From Legionella parisiensis (GTDB lineage Bacteria; Pseudomonadota; Gammaproteobacteria; Legionellales; Legionellaceae), in the NCBI RefSeq assembly GCF_001467945.1, contig NZ_LNYQ01000013.1:800850-864849 (forward strand): a DNA stretch of 64,000 bases, written 5' to 3'. Both the position numbers and the translations under genes were made by a program. Position 1 is the first letter of the stretch, and every line of letters begins with the position of its first letter. Below the pieces are notes generated by a model that saw only the letters and a list, made by a program, of their open reading frames with translations, did no database searches and was not told where the DNA came from. Below, piece after piece: positions 25,414 through 34,977 of this stretch.

Positions 25414-27402
25414 ATGTTGAAAACACTGATTGTTACTTTAGGCGCTGCTGTTTTGTCATTGGGGGCAGAAGTTTCTCTTGCTGAGAACATTGTGTGCAAA
25501 GACTACAACGGAAATTCAACGACGGTCAAACCAAAGACGATAACCATTTTTAACAATTCTGAAAATACGACGATTTACCCGGTTTTGGCAACAAGTAAAA
25601 ATGAGGTAAATGAGTGGATTCAGGGATGTTTCCGTACTACGGAACCTTACCCAACTAAATATGTGTACAAATTATACGTTAATGAGGGTACAGGTATAGC
25701 CCCCGGTACATCGGTAACGATTACTTTACCTTTATATAGTGAGTTGGCAAAGGATCGTTACATTACCTGGTGGAATGGTGGACGTGTGGTGTTGGCCGAT
25801 AAAAACGACAGGCTGCGTCATATAAATGATGCGGCATTAACGACTTCTCCTGCTGGTGTTACGTGTCAGGGGCAAAACACTGAATGTAAATTGAGTACTT
25901 ATTCCAGTGATGTCCAATTTCCAGAAAATATATATGCACAGTTATCAGAGTATACTTTTGGCGACTCAATTATACCGCCCAAGCAATCAGTGCGGATATT
26001 AAAAGCAGAGAATGTAGGTTATAACATTTCCTATGTTGACCATGTTTACATGCCGGTTGCAATAGGCCCCAAAAATAATCCCTATATTGGATACAGCGGA
26101 TCAGCACAGTCTTTGACTGCCTTTAGAAACCATCTTGATTCATTTCTAAAAACTACTATAGGACAAGACTGGCCAGTTTATAATTTGAACGAGTTGAAAT
26201 TGCCGGGCGGATACAATGTTTTTGCGCAGCGTTCTGGTACTTTGCCTCCTGAGGATGACGTGCCAGTCAAGCCCAAAGATGGTTTTCCGCCTGTATTGAC
26301 TGTGTTGTCCTGTATTCAAGGAAAATGTAGTGAGGAGCAAAAAAAATCACTTCACTATGGCGAGTCGGTTCAACGTATGCAAAATCTATGGGGTTCTTGT
26401 GTCAACTGGGATGAAGATGTAAGTAAATACGTCACTCAAAAGATAAATTGTCCACAAGATTTAAAAGAAAAACTTGGCGCGTTACAGCAGTTTTTCAAAC
26501 AAAATCATCAGCAATACTTGCGAATGTACGCTGATAAAAAATGCAACTTAACGCCAGGCTTGGATCCTGTTCCATTTAGCTACTGGGAAGTGATTAAGCA
26601 CATTTATGGCTGGGTACCTTTCAACGAAGGGTGTGGTGCTGGAGCTAACCCATTGGCTGAAACTAAAATTTCAGGGTGGGATCATGCCAAGATACAATCC
26701 ATGTATATTCATGATTTACAGTATAATTACACAGGAACCAATACTCCTGCTGAATTGCTATTCAACCCTTATGTCCAACTGATTCATGATAAAGACTATC
26801 TTTCTATGGATGCTTATGGATTCTCTGTTGATGATGCGGTTGGCTTCATGAGCGAGCTAGGTGATGGATTGATTTTTACTGTTGGAGGGACGAATGGTCT
26901 TGAAAATCAACAACCGTTTAACTATGCAGATGGTTTTTCTGTGGCGATTGGTGTACCTCAATCTATGGTTGAGCAGGTAAATAAACCCTTGCTTAAAAAA
27001 TATGGGGTATGTGCATTCAATGAAGACGCTAATGATATGAATTGTCAGCAAGTCAAACAAAACGTTATTATGCCTGATAATAGTCAAATCGCTGGATTCA
27101 GGGTTGGTACGGTCGCTTCATATCCTATCAAGGTACGCTTTACTGATTTAAATGATAATGTTTATACTGTTGTCGTCAGTACTCAGTTTGCGCCTTGTCC
27201 GGACGGTATGGATCCTTCACAATGTCCGACGAATAAGGCGGAAATTGTAGATAAGCAATCTTGCATTGTAACCATGAGAAATGGCGAGAAACATCCTAAG
27301 TCAAACGAGTGGTGTCAAAATGCTAATCCAAACCAACAAAAGGAAAAGCAATTGACTAAGAATTACCTGAGCTTTCCACAACCAGTTGATTTTATGAAGT
27401 AG
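25414..27402 (+). CDS. Large secreted protein, N-terminal part thaumatin/GH64-like
   Basis: About 662 residues. The start is set at the ATG at 25414, which gives a signal peptide MLKTLIVTLGAAVLSLGAEVSLA; an earlier ATG at 25366 would add 16 residues. The first 230 residues have a beta-rich pattern (ITIFNNSENTTIYPVLATS, GTSVTITLPLYSE, ITWWNGGRVVLAD) that recalls the thaumatin/GH64 beta-1,3-glucanase fold; this is by eye. The middle carries many Cys and Trp, consistent with disulfides outside the cytoplasm (GSCVNWDEDVSKY, FNEGCGAGANP, YGVCAFNEDANDMNCQQ). It could be a type II-secreted enzyme. The gene is divergent from the RiPP cluster across 280 bases that may hold both promoters. Confidence 0.75.
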   Translation: MLKTLIVTLGAAVLSLGAEVSLAENIVCKDYNGNSTTVKPKTITIFNNSENTTIYPVLATSKNEVNEWIQGCFRTTEPYPTKYVYKLYVNEGTGIAPGTSVTITLPLYSELAKDRYITWWNGGRVVLADKNDRLRHINDAALTTSPAGVTCQGQNTECKLSTYSSDVQFPENIYAQLSEYTFGDSIIPPKQSVRILKAENVGYNISYVDHVYMPVAIGPKNNPYIGYSGSAQSLTAFRNHLDSFLKTTIGQDWPVYNLNELKLPGGYNVFAQRSGTLPPEDDVPVKPKDGFPPVLTVLSCIQGKCSEEQKKSLHYGESVQRMQNLWGSCVNWDEDVSKYVTQKINCPQDLKEKLGALQQFFKQNHQQYLRMYADKKCNLTPGLDPVPFSYWEVIKHIYGWVPFNEGCGAGANPLAETKISGWDHAKIQSMYIHDLQYNYTGTNTPAELLFNPYVQLIHDKDYLSMDAYGFSVDDAVGFMSELGDGLIFTVGGTNGLENQQPFNYADGFSVAIGVPQSMVEQVNKPLLKKYGVCAFNEDANDMNCQQVKQNVIMPDNSQIAGFRVGTVASYPIKVRFTDLNDNVYTVVVSTQFAPCPDGMDPSQCPTNKAEIVDKQSCIVTMRNGEKHPKSNEWCQNANPNQQKEKQLTKNYLSFPQPVDFMK

Positions 27403-27464
27403 TGTATTTAGGAATAAACGTGAGCGGCTTGGTACTAGCTGTAGCTTAGCAAAAAGAGGATGTT

Positions 27465-27547
27465 GTCATTCCTGCGCGGACAGGAATTCATCCATGATTG
27501 GGGACATTGACAATATATAAATGGATCCCAGCCTGCGCGGGGATGAC
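27465..27547. repeat. Third copy of the palindromic intergenic repeat
   Basis: gtcattcctgcgcgg at one end and cgcggggatgac at the other pair as an imperfect stem. The inner part (ggggacattgacaatatataa) matches the copy at 7982-8066. It lies in the 27403-27628 spacer, which holds no gene. Confidence 0.65.
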
Positions 27548-27628
27548 AGCTTTATTTGTGGATTGAGAGATCTAGCCTGTATGCGTGCAACAAGGATTGA
27601 TTGGAAGACTATTAAACTCTTTCATAGA

Positions 27629-29059
27629 TCAGCGATATTGTATTGTATGAGTATTAGTTAATTCACCATCAGCCGCCTTGTGGCTTATTAGCTTCTCATG
27701 TTTTTTTGGAGATAATTCAGTCTCTTGAGACACTACAATTAAATCAATGGCTTTTAGGGTCGCGGAGGTTTCTATGCACGCTTGGGGCTTATGATTATCT
27801 GTCAAACTATGCAACCAACCTAAAAACCCCAACTCCCTTAAACCTGGCTTATTATTTGCAATGATACTTGCTTGAGTTTTTATTGCTGGAATGATGTCAT
27901 TTTTTATTGTGCCACCTTTTTGAAGCATCACCAGCATTTCCTCTGCTGCTTTTAAGCGGTTTGTGTAGGTTTGCAGTGGCTTTTCAGGCGGATTGGCTTC
28001 TGTGTAATTAATGTATTGAATGATATGTTTCTTGATGGTTAATAAGGTATTAACATCTTCAGGGCAAGCTCTTTTGATATTCAATAAGATTAAATGAGTT
28101 GTAATCGAATCCCTGTTTCTTTTTGCAAAAGCTGTGATTTGATTTTCTTTATAATGCTCTCTTAGATCAACCAAATCCATTTCAGGATCATAGAGTATTC
28201 CTTCATTAATCAAACTTCGGAGAGGGTTGTTCTTTTTTAAGAACGCGTTATGCTCCGCCCGCATTCTTGCCAAAATTTGTGATGGACTGTCTTCCGGATG
28301 TGCTCTTTGAAGTGCTGATTGTCGATTGAGCGAAGTCTGTATCCCCGAAAAGATAAGGGAGGCGGTATATTGATTATCTTCTATAGTATGATCATACATG
28401 TACATAATAGCAGCCATATCTGCAGCACGAATATCAGTTTGTGCCAACTCATAGGCAACAAGTGGAAAAATATCTTCTGCACCAATGCAGAGTTGTTCGG
28501 GGTTTAATGTCACATCACTATATTTTTTTGTTACCCAACGGGAAAATTTTGAGGTAATTGCATAATTTCCTATTCTTAGCGCATCAACAAATGTTTGTGC
28601 ATCTTCTGCATTTGTACCTAAATCTTGGATGGAAAGCACTTTTCTTGTCATCCAGTCGCGCAGGTATAAAAGGGCGAGATCGGTTTCATGATCTATGACT
28701 TCTCCTTCAGAATCAATGAACGTTTTAGTATAGGGAAGAAATAAAGAACGCATTTTTCCGCTTAAGCCAAAAGCTCCAGGCACTCTTATTATTTGTGTAA
28801 GTATGCTTCTCAGCGTCTTTATATCCGCAAGATGTGATTCCGCCACAGCTGCAATTTGCTTCAGCACTATTTGCGTCACAACGTCACTATTTACTTCTAC
28901 AAGCTGAGCCTTAGATAGTTCAGTTGTTTGACCTTTTTGAATTTTATCCAGTTCAAAAAGTGCGGAAAACATTAAATCGATACGGGCTGTTCTAGATAAT
29001 TCGTCTGTGAATGCTTTAGCTAACTGTTCCAGCATTTCTTGTTCAAGTTTAATCATCAT
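27629..29059 (-). CDS. VPS9-domain-like protein (candidate Rab5-family GEF effector)
   Basis: About 476 residues. Residues near 195-250 (numbered from an upstream TTG start at 29077) match the core of eukaryotic VPS9 domains: GAEDIFPLVAYELAQT, the helix ADMAAIMYMYDHT, and QYTASLIFSGIQTSL. They correspond to ADDxLPxLIYVxLxA ... YIxxF ... GYYxTxLxxA; Asp202 and Tyr237 are the counterparts of the catalytic Asp and Tyr. The helical N-terminal half could be the helical bundle that precedes the core. L. pneumophila Lpg0393 is a known VPS9-like GEF for Rab5/21/22, so the role is plausible. I chose the ATG at 29059 (GGGATTC before it) over TTG 29077. The C-terminal tail is Ser/Glu/Lys-rich. Confidence 0.6.
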   Translation of the reverse strand: MMIKLEQEMLEQLAKAFTDELSRTARIDLMFSALFELDKIQKGQTTELSKAQLVEVNSDVVTQIVLKQIAAVAESHLADIKTLRSILTQIIRVPGAFGLSGKMRSLFLPYTKTFIDSEGEVIDHETDLALLYLRDWMTRKVLSIQDLGTNAEDAQTFVDALRIGNYAITSKFSRWVTKKYSDVTLNPEQLCIGAEDIFPLVAYELAQTDIRAADMAAIMYMYDHTIEDNQYTASLIFSGIQTSLNRQSALQRAHPEDSPSQILARMRAEHNAFLKKNNPLRSLINEGILYDPEMDLVDLREHYKENQITAFAKRNRDSITTHLILLNIKRACPEDVNTLLTIKKHIIQYINYTEANPPEKPLQTYTNRLKAAEEMLVMLQKGGTIKNDIIPAIKTQASIIANNKPGLRELGFLGWLHSLTDNHKPQACIETSATLKAIDLIVVSQETELSPKKHEKLISHKAADGELTNTHTIQYR

Positions 29060-29494
29060 GAATCCCGGTGATGACAATTGATCTGTCTAAATGGGTACAT
29101 GTTGTAAATATGATATTGTCTTTTAACAAGTATGGTTCCGTTTATTTATACATAAATCTAGGGACATTTTATCCCACATCTCACCTAGAGTTAAGATAAG
29201 AAATCAAAGCTTGATGATATTGATTCATAGCTATCCACACAAAATGCCATACAGTACCCAACAATGCACAGTGGATCACCTGCAGACTTCCAGTGGATGT
29301 GAGTAAATCATAGTTACTCGTGCCAGTATATCCAGTATTTCAGAAGGGCATCCAGGAATAACACCAATGTCTTTAGTGGTAAACAACAATAGGGAAAATG
29401 TTAAAATCGATACTGACCATGAGGGACAAGCAGCAAAGTCAGTACATTAAGTGGAAATAATCTCCAACTATTAGACGAGGGAAAAAATAGTTCG

Positions 29495-29790
29495 AGTCAA
29501 GACTGTTTTTTTATTTTTTATTTGTATAACATAGCTACGTCTTATTACTTTTTAATTATCCCGGTTTTGTGGATATTAGTTTCAACCCAATCTTGAATTA
29601 ACACCCTAAAACTTATATAAGTTCTTGCTGTGCCTGCTTTATTTCGTTTTTAAGTCCTAGTTGTTCTGTTGGAGTTATCCACATTTTCTGTGGGTAAGTC
29701 TGTTTATAGTCTGTCTAGCTTCTTGTGGAATTAGAGATTAAACAAGTGATCCATCATTTTCCAATGTTCCTTTTCTATAAAAATAAAGGA
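29495..29790 (+). repeat. Left copy of a degenerate ~290-bp direct repeat
   Basis: agtcaagactgttttttta (29495-29513) and gttatccacattttctgtgg (from 29674) recur in the same order and nearly the same spacing at 31584 and 31760. The copies are diverged, with a shared ending around ttccaatgttc..ttttct. It lies upstream of the GH72 gene. The rest of 29060-29494 shows no gene. Confidence 0.75.
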
Positions 29791-29897
29791 GAATTATCGA
29801 ATTACACCTTAAGTTCAAAAATTTACCTATACTTAAATTAAATGTTCGAGTAAATAATTTCTGGTTTTTATGTAAGTCTTCGTATTTGGAGTTCAGC

Positions 29898-31409
29898 ATG
29901 AAATTATCAAACAGTTTGTTTCTAGCCAGTTTTCTTCTTTCTAATCCTACTTTTTCCCAAGTTACAATGTGTGGAAATCAGATTGGATTAACCTCTTGCG
30001 ATCAAGGTAGCGAACGGTTCATGGCCAAAGGAGTTTGTTATCAACCTGAAGAAAATGTCGATCCACTCAGTGATGATAAAATCGATACCATTACCCAAAC
30101 CCTTATCCCAGCTTTAAAAACCATAGGGGTTAATATTATTCGTGTTTATCAGGTATGTCCTGGTGGTAGTTGTGCTTCTCATGATCAAGTTATGAAAGCA
30201 TTGCAAGACAATAATATTCAAGTACTTGTCGAGCTTGCGGATTACAAAAATGGTACTCAATGTACCGTTGATCGAAGCACAGGGAATTACCCACAAACAC
30301 TTTATGATTGTTTTACTAAAAAAATAGATGCATTCAGTAAGTACAGTAATGTGTTTGGATTTTCTGTCGGTAATGAAGTATGGATGATGCCGCATAAAAT
30401 AGATGATAACTATTTAAGGCCTTCAGCCACAATTAAGGCGTTGATTCGCGATATGAAAGCCTACATTAAGAAAAAAAATTACAATAAACCAGTAGGCGTT
30501 GCTCTACGCGATGTTCCTGATGTAACCATTCCATTGGCTTATTATTATGCTTGCCATTTACAAAACGAAAAAGAAGACACATCAGCTGATTACATCGGTT
30601 ATAACGTCTATAGATGGGGAGAAGGAACAAATCCAGGAAATTATCCTCGACTACTCAATTCCTATGGGAAATACCGACCTGTGCTTTCCATACCCGATGG
30701 TGGAGATGGGGATGGCGATAAAATGATGAATGGCTTTAACGGCATTAATGTTCCTGTAATCCTAACAGAATTTGGACGTCCAGATACACCCAGATTGTTC
30801 GCGCAAGTCGATTGGATGTTTCAAGAAGGCGCAAATATCACCAGTGGCGGTATGGTTTTTCGCCTTGTTCAAAGAAAAGGGGAGGACCAATTCGGTCTTT
30901 ATGAAGATAACAGTTTACAAAATCCCACACCTAATGGTGGATTAAACAATTTAATTACAGAATACAATGAAAAAACACCGCTTATGCTTGGAGAAGGGGT
31001 CAACTTACAGAAAATTACTTGTGATCCATCGAGATTTCCGGGCATTGATTCGTTTCAACTTGACCCTGATCAACTTCCAAAAGCAGGAGGAGATTCACAA
31101 GGAACACATGAATTATCATTTGATGTTGGAAATCTGAAACTACCACTTACAAATATCTCTATTAATTATGAAGATAGTTCTGGGTGGCACAATGCAGCAA
31201 CAATCTCTAATCCTGGTAAGCAAAATTACAAAGGAAAAATACCGAACCCCCAAACTCTAAAAACCATCGGGTTTAATTTTAACGACACCTTAGGAGCATG
31301 TTTAGTCAAACCTGCAAGTCTATTGTGTAAAGACGCCTCATGCAACCAGCTTAAGACTGTGTCAGCGGCCTGGTCTGCTAATGGGCAAGGACCTTGTGCC
31401 CTCAAATGA
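29898..31409 (+). CDS. GH72-like beta-1,3-glucanosyltransferase (fungal Gas/Gel type)
   Basis: A 503-residue secreted protein with signal peptide MKLSNSLFLASFLLSNPTFS. The catalytic domain follows the GH72 order: KGVCYQPEE, IIRVYQVCP, GFSVGNEVW (acid/base Glu160), ADYIGYNVYRWGEG (as in the fungal DFWGYNIYEWCG) and VILTEFGRP (nucleophile Glu291). GH72 enzymes of fungi cut and re-join beta-1,3-glucan; bacterial examples are rare. Cys pairs (CPGGSC, QCTVD..YDC) suggest disulfides. The C-terminal 140 residues are a beta-rich module (HELSFDVGNLKLPLTNISINY). The start at 29898 is chosen for GGAG 8 bases before it. The gene lies between two direct repeats, suggesting acquisition or duplication. Confidence 0.75.
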   Translation: MKLSNSLFLASFLLSNPTFSQVTMCGNQIGLTSCDQGSERFMAKGVCYQPEENVDPLSDDKIDTITQTLIPALKTIGVNIIRVYQVCPGGSCASHDQVMKALQDNNIQVLVELADYKNGTQCTVDRSTGNYPQTLYDCFTKKIDAFSKYSNVFGFSVGNEVWMMPHKIDDNYLRPSATIKALIRDMKAYIKKKNYNKPVGVALRDVPDVTIPLAYYYACHLQNEKEDTSADYIGYNVYRWGEGTNPGNYPRLLNSYGKYRPVLSIPDGGDGDGDKMMNGFNGINVPVILTEFGRPDTPRLFAQVDWMFQEGANITSGGMVFRLVQRKGEDQFGLYEDNSLQNPTPNGGLNNLITEYNEKTPLMLGEGVNLQKITCDPSRFPGIDSFQLDPDQLPKAGGDSQGTHELSFDVGNLKLPLTNISINYEDSSGWHNAATISNPGKQNYKGKIPNPQTLKTIGFNFNDTLGACLVKPASLLCKDASCNQLKTVSAAWSANGQGPCALK

Positions 31410-31418
31410 GAAAAATAA

Positions 31419-31444
31419 GGGGATTCGGCGGAGCTGGAATCCCC
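31419..31444 (+). terminator. Stem-loop after the GH72 gene
   Basis: ggggattc / gaatcccc with a 10-base loop, 10 bases after the stop codon. No T-run follows, so it may act as a weak terminator or mRNA 3' protector. Confidence 0.5.
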
Positions 31445-31583
31445 GGTATCTTGGCTTAAGGCTTTATGCTCTAGATGTAAAATATTATTAACATCAATGG
31501 ATTGTGATGCATTGAAAGTAATAAAAATTGAGACACAAAGTTCATCGATTTATAAAATCAAAATAAAATATAAAAATAGATTA

Positions 31584-31870
31584 AGTCAAGACTGTTTTTT
31601 TACATCTTATTTCTATAAGATAGGTACTCTAAGTTCTTTTAAAAATCCAAATCCTGTGGATATTTATTTCATCCAATAGTAATTACATAAACAGCTGCAT
31701 AGATAAAATCCTTGGTGTATCTGGTTTTTTTTATTTTTAAATTCCATAATTTTATTTAAGTTATTCACATTTTCTGTGGATAAGTCTGTTCATAGTCTGT
31801 TTAACTCCTTGTCTAATTTGGAAATAATTTAGAGATTCATCATGTTCCAATGTGATTTTTCTACAAAAAG
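31584..31870 (+). repeat. Right copy of the ~290-bp direct repeat
   Basis: Matches 29495-29790 in order (agtcaagactgttttttta, then gtt(a)ttcacattttctgtgg, taagtctgtt.atagtctgt). No gene on the plus strand follows it; the next gene is convergent. The remainder of 31410-31955 holds nothing recognisable. Confidence 0.75.
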
Positions 31871-31955
31871 TGAGTGTTGATCTCATGAACCTACATCATA
31901 GGCATCACAGTATTTTTTAGTGACCCTATATTAGATGCAGCTGACTGATATTTGT

Positions 31956-33329
31956 TCACGTTTTAGGTAGGGCCACAAATAATGAGCCTGCGTGATTGAG
32001 TGCATTTGCTTCCAAACCCGCTTGGTTGCCCTCACCCTTATAGACGTCAACGTGAGCGCCTATAATGGCGCCGCCTCTGTCTTGAGCCACACACCAGGAA
32101 GTGGATTTTTTGCATTTATAGATAAAATTCATGCCAATAGGAATTACTTTGTGATCTGTTGCACATGATGCATGTGGTGTTAGGGTAATATTTTCTGAAC
32201 CATAAGGGCCGCCATCTTCTTTAGCAAAGAATACATAGCTTTGATCGCGGTGTCGCAAGTCTTCGGCTTTTTCGCGATTAAGTGGATTATCTAGATATTG
32301 GCGAATTAGCTTCTCTGATCCCCCACTTTGTCTAATTTTTTTAGACACGTTACAGCGTAACTTTGCTTCATCATGACATTTAGGATCTTTAGCGCAACGT
32401 TCCATTGTATCAAGGTTACCGCCACAAGTTGGGTCTTGTGCGCATTGGACTATACGACCGAGCATTGTGCGTGGCCTGCCATTGGAACTCTCATAATTGA
32501 TGCGAAATTTTTTGCCATCAAGAATTAATGAACCAGAGCCTTGAACCATTAAAAAAGCAGGGTCATTGGGGTCTTTAACATAGCCAATGATATATTTTGG
32601 ATGTAAGGCTCCATGCTCAATTTCCTGGCGGTCTGGCACCATAGAGTATGTACCATTCGCATTTTTCAGACAAAATCCTCGTACCATTTTGGTAAGAGGG
32701 TCAACGCCACAAAGAGGGGCTTTCAAATTAAATTTTTTGGATTCCGAAGCGACGCTCACCACACCGGGGTTACTATACAGAGGGTATAAAAATGCTCCAC
32801 CTCGTTTGGTGCGAGCCTCAACTGGGGCTGGCGCGTAATAAGCAGTAAATTGGAACTCTCCTCGTTTAAATCCAGCATGATTTTCAGGCCAGCCATCGCT
32901 TTTATACCAGTCAAATTCAGTTTTGATGCTCGATAAGTATTTTTGAAAATTGCCTTGGGCGGCTTTTGCAAGAGCGAGCATTTTTGTGTTGGTATTTTGG
33001 CACCATTCTTGACGTTTGAATTTACGACCAGCAATAGTCACTGTTTGGAATTCACCATGGTTTTTATTACAGTTTTCAATCTGGTTATTTAATGCTGTAA
33101 TCACTTCATCCATATTACCCACGGGGTTATCTAATGGAAGCTCTGATGCTGAAATTTTATGAAATTTAAAGCGAAACACACCAGGCTCTTTGGCTGCCAT
33201 TTTCTGTCTTGTGGTAAAGTCAGCGAGTCTTCTAACATCTAAACAGCGCTGGATTGGATCAGCGGGGAGGGCTGCTTGAGTGATGATGCTAAAAGCCATG
33301 AGTGCAATTATTAAAGCTGATTGAAACAT
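31956..33329 (-). CDS. mltA: MltA-domain murein transglycosylase
   Basis: About 457 residues. Start at 33329 because AAGGATACTA precedes that ATG; the frame extends 15 codons further up. Signal peptide MFQSALIIALMAFSIITQA. It is a lytic transglycosylase of the MltA family: GEFQFTAYYAPAP, LMVQGSGSLIL, RTMLGRIV, IGMNFIYKC and the terminal 3D domain AQDRGGAIIGAHVDVYKGEG with the catalytic Asp in DRGG. A Cys-rich stretch (CAQDPTCGG...CAKDPKCHDEAKLRC) between the two halves is unusual and suggests extra disulfides. No lipobox is seen, so it may be soluble in the periplasm or secreted. Confidence 0.88.
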   Translation of the reverse strand: MFQSALIIALMAFSIITQAALPADPIQRCLDVRRLADFTTRQKMAAKEPGVFRFKFHKISASELPLDNPVGNMDEVITALNNQIENCNKNHGEFQTVTIAGRKFKRQEWCQNTNTKMLALAKAAQGNFQKYLSSIKTEFDWYKSDGWPENHAGFKRGEFQFTAYYAPAPVEARTKRGGAFLYPLYSNPGVVSVASESKKFNLKAPLCGVDPLTKMVRGFCLKNANGTYSMVPDRQEIEHGALHPKYIIGYVKDPNDPAFLMVQGSGSLILDGKKFRINYESSNGRPRTMLGRIVQCAQDPTCGGNLDTMERCAKDPKCHDEAKLRCNVSKKIRQSGGSEKLIRQYLDNPLNREKAEDLRHRDQSYVFFAKEDGGPYGSENITLTPHASCATDHKVIPIGMNFIYKCKKSTSWCVAQDRGGAIIGAHVDVYKGEGNQAGLEANALNHAGSLFVALPKT

Positions 33330-33699
33330 TAGTATCCTTAGTCTAGCTCCATAATTGAGCTTTTGCCCAACCATCGATGTGAATTGATAACAAGGATTAT
33401 ATAGGCTATTGAATCAGTCATCAAAGGGATGAATTGAGCACGCTTATCCAGGAAGTCATTTTCTCTGGGATCTACGGACAACCTGTGTTGAACCAGGTTT
33501 TCTCCTATATAGATTTCATTGAGTTAAAAGAGGAGTTAGCTTTCCTATTTGCTGATGATAGGGGCAGATGGTGAATTATTTTTTTTAAAATAATACAAAC
33601 GCGAATGTGTTGAAATAAGAGAGTATTAGGTATTCTTTACCAAACTCATTCAGTAATAAGGCAGCAGTTGTGGATCTGATGAAGGTTTAATGTGACAAA
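33330..33699. other. Intergenic region, no gene seen
   Basis: AT-rich spacer between the mltA start and the next gene's end. A short inverted repeat aacctg/caggtt near 33479-33498 is the only structure noticed. Confidence 0.4.
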
Positions 33700-34977
33700 T
33701 TAGCTTCGCAGTTTCATTTGTTCAGCCATGCCTGTGTATTCTGAGTGAAGTTGTAACAAATGCTCTTTAAACGCACAAAACTTAGAATCTAATCGTCCTC
33801 CTTCAGCTAAAGCTTTATTGCGCTCCTCGTGGTCTGTGATCAATGTGTTCAACGATTTAATGGTATCGTTAAGTTCTACAGAAGTGAGATCAGAATGTAA
33901 TTTCTGTTTAAATTCAGTGAGTTTTGTTACAAAATCCGAAGCTACTTTAGTTCTATCCTCAGTTAAAGTTGAGCCCAATACTTTATCTTTTATTTTATAT
34001 ATTGAAGTAACCATACCCGATCTATACTGTGTTATATCTTTATTGATTGATTGAATATTTTCATCAAGAATTTTATCTATTGACTTATAAACTTTATCAG
34101 CTGGAGTTTCGAACCTAACAGCGGGGCCAGGTACCCACATTGTAACCGCTTTACTTTCAACATTCTTAAGAGATGGGTTTGTAAAAGTAACTACAACTGC
34201 CTGCGAGATATCAACATTATTATGTGAAAAATGCTCTAATGTTCGATATACATTAAATAAGGAAGGCCTATAATGGCCGCTGTGTGTCGTTATTGCTTTT
34301 AATACGCCATTTTCTATTTTAATTTCTCCAGCAGCAACAACAGGGGAACCTGCGGTCATTGATGAGTGCGCAATATGATCGACACCTTCATTGTGTGCAA
34401 ACAAATAAAGCTCACCATTTGCATTCAAGGTAAATGCAGCATATCCTCGTTTACCATGCGAAATCATTCCGCTTGTATTAATGGGTTCACCATTTTGGAG
34501 AAAACGTTGATCTCTTATTAAGATACTATGTTTGGCTCGCTCTCCTGGAGAAAGATATCTAATATGTTGCTCACGATCTTCTTCTTGTGATTCTTTATTT
34601 ACGCTAAGAATCTCTTTCATAGCTCTTGCTTCCCTGAGAGCCTTTCTCATAGCAGCATCTTGTTTTTCAGCATCCTCTAGATTTCTTTGTGCTGGCTCGA
34701 GTAGCTGGCTTAGTGATTTTGGGGCTTTACCCGGGATATAATATGGGTTTTTCTCTTTGTATTGATGTCGCTCTTCCATCAAAGATATCAATTGCTCATT
34801 TATATTTTCAGTTTCTGTAAGATCAAACGCATAAATGAGGAATTTTAGTGCATGTTTCATTTTTTGCTCATTGGACGCTTCATCACAGTATATTTCCCAA
34901 GCAAAATCAATACGTTGCGCAAGTGGTCCTTTCGCTTCAAGATAGATATCCTTTTCCAAGTCATTTATAGTAAACAT
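33700..34977 (-). CDS. Effector-like protein, function unknown
   Basis: A 425-residue soluble protein. The N-terminal third is helical, with a coiled-coil stretch around 95-140 (EDAEKQDAAMRKALREARAMKEIL). The central 150-270 region has a compact beta segment: GYAAFTLNANGELYLFAHNEG, HSSMTAGSPVVAAGEIKIENG, VLKAITTHSGHYRPS. I have the impression that this GHY+P-type region recurs among Legionella and Coxiella proteins, but I cannot name it. The C-terminus is again helical. No signal peptide is present. A T-rich, AT-rich promoter region lies upstream (34978-35060). Translocation by Dot/Icm is a guess from character. Confidence 0.6.
   Translation of the reverse strand: MFTINDLEKDIYLEAKGPLAQRIDFAWEIYCDEASNEQKMKHALKFLIYAFDLTETENINEQLISLMEERHQYKEKNPYYIPGKAPKSLSQLLEPAQRNLEDAEKQDAAMRKALREARAMKEILSVNKESQEEDREQHIRYLSPGERAKHSILIRDQRFLQNGEPINTSGMISHGKRGYAAFTLNANGELYLFAHNEGVDHIAHSSMTAGSPVVAAGEIKIENGVLKAITTHSGHYRPSLFNVYRTLEHFSHNNVDISQAVVVTFTNPSLKNVESKAVTMWVPGPAVRFETPADKVYKSIDKILDENIQSINKDITQYRSGMVTSIYKIKDKVLGSTLTEDRTKVASDFVTKLTEFKQKLHSDLTSVELNDTIKSLNTLITDHEERNKALAEGGRLDSKFCAFKEHLLQLHSEYTGMAEQMKLRS

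Noticed and set aside
31497..31679. 60-codon plus-strand frame
   Set aside because: Lies partly in the right direct repeat, has no ribosome site, and Lys/Ile-rich AT composition explains it.
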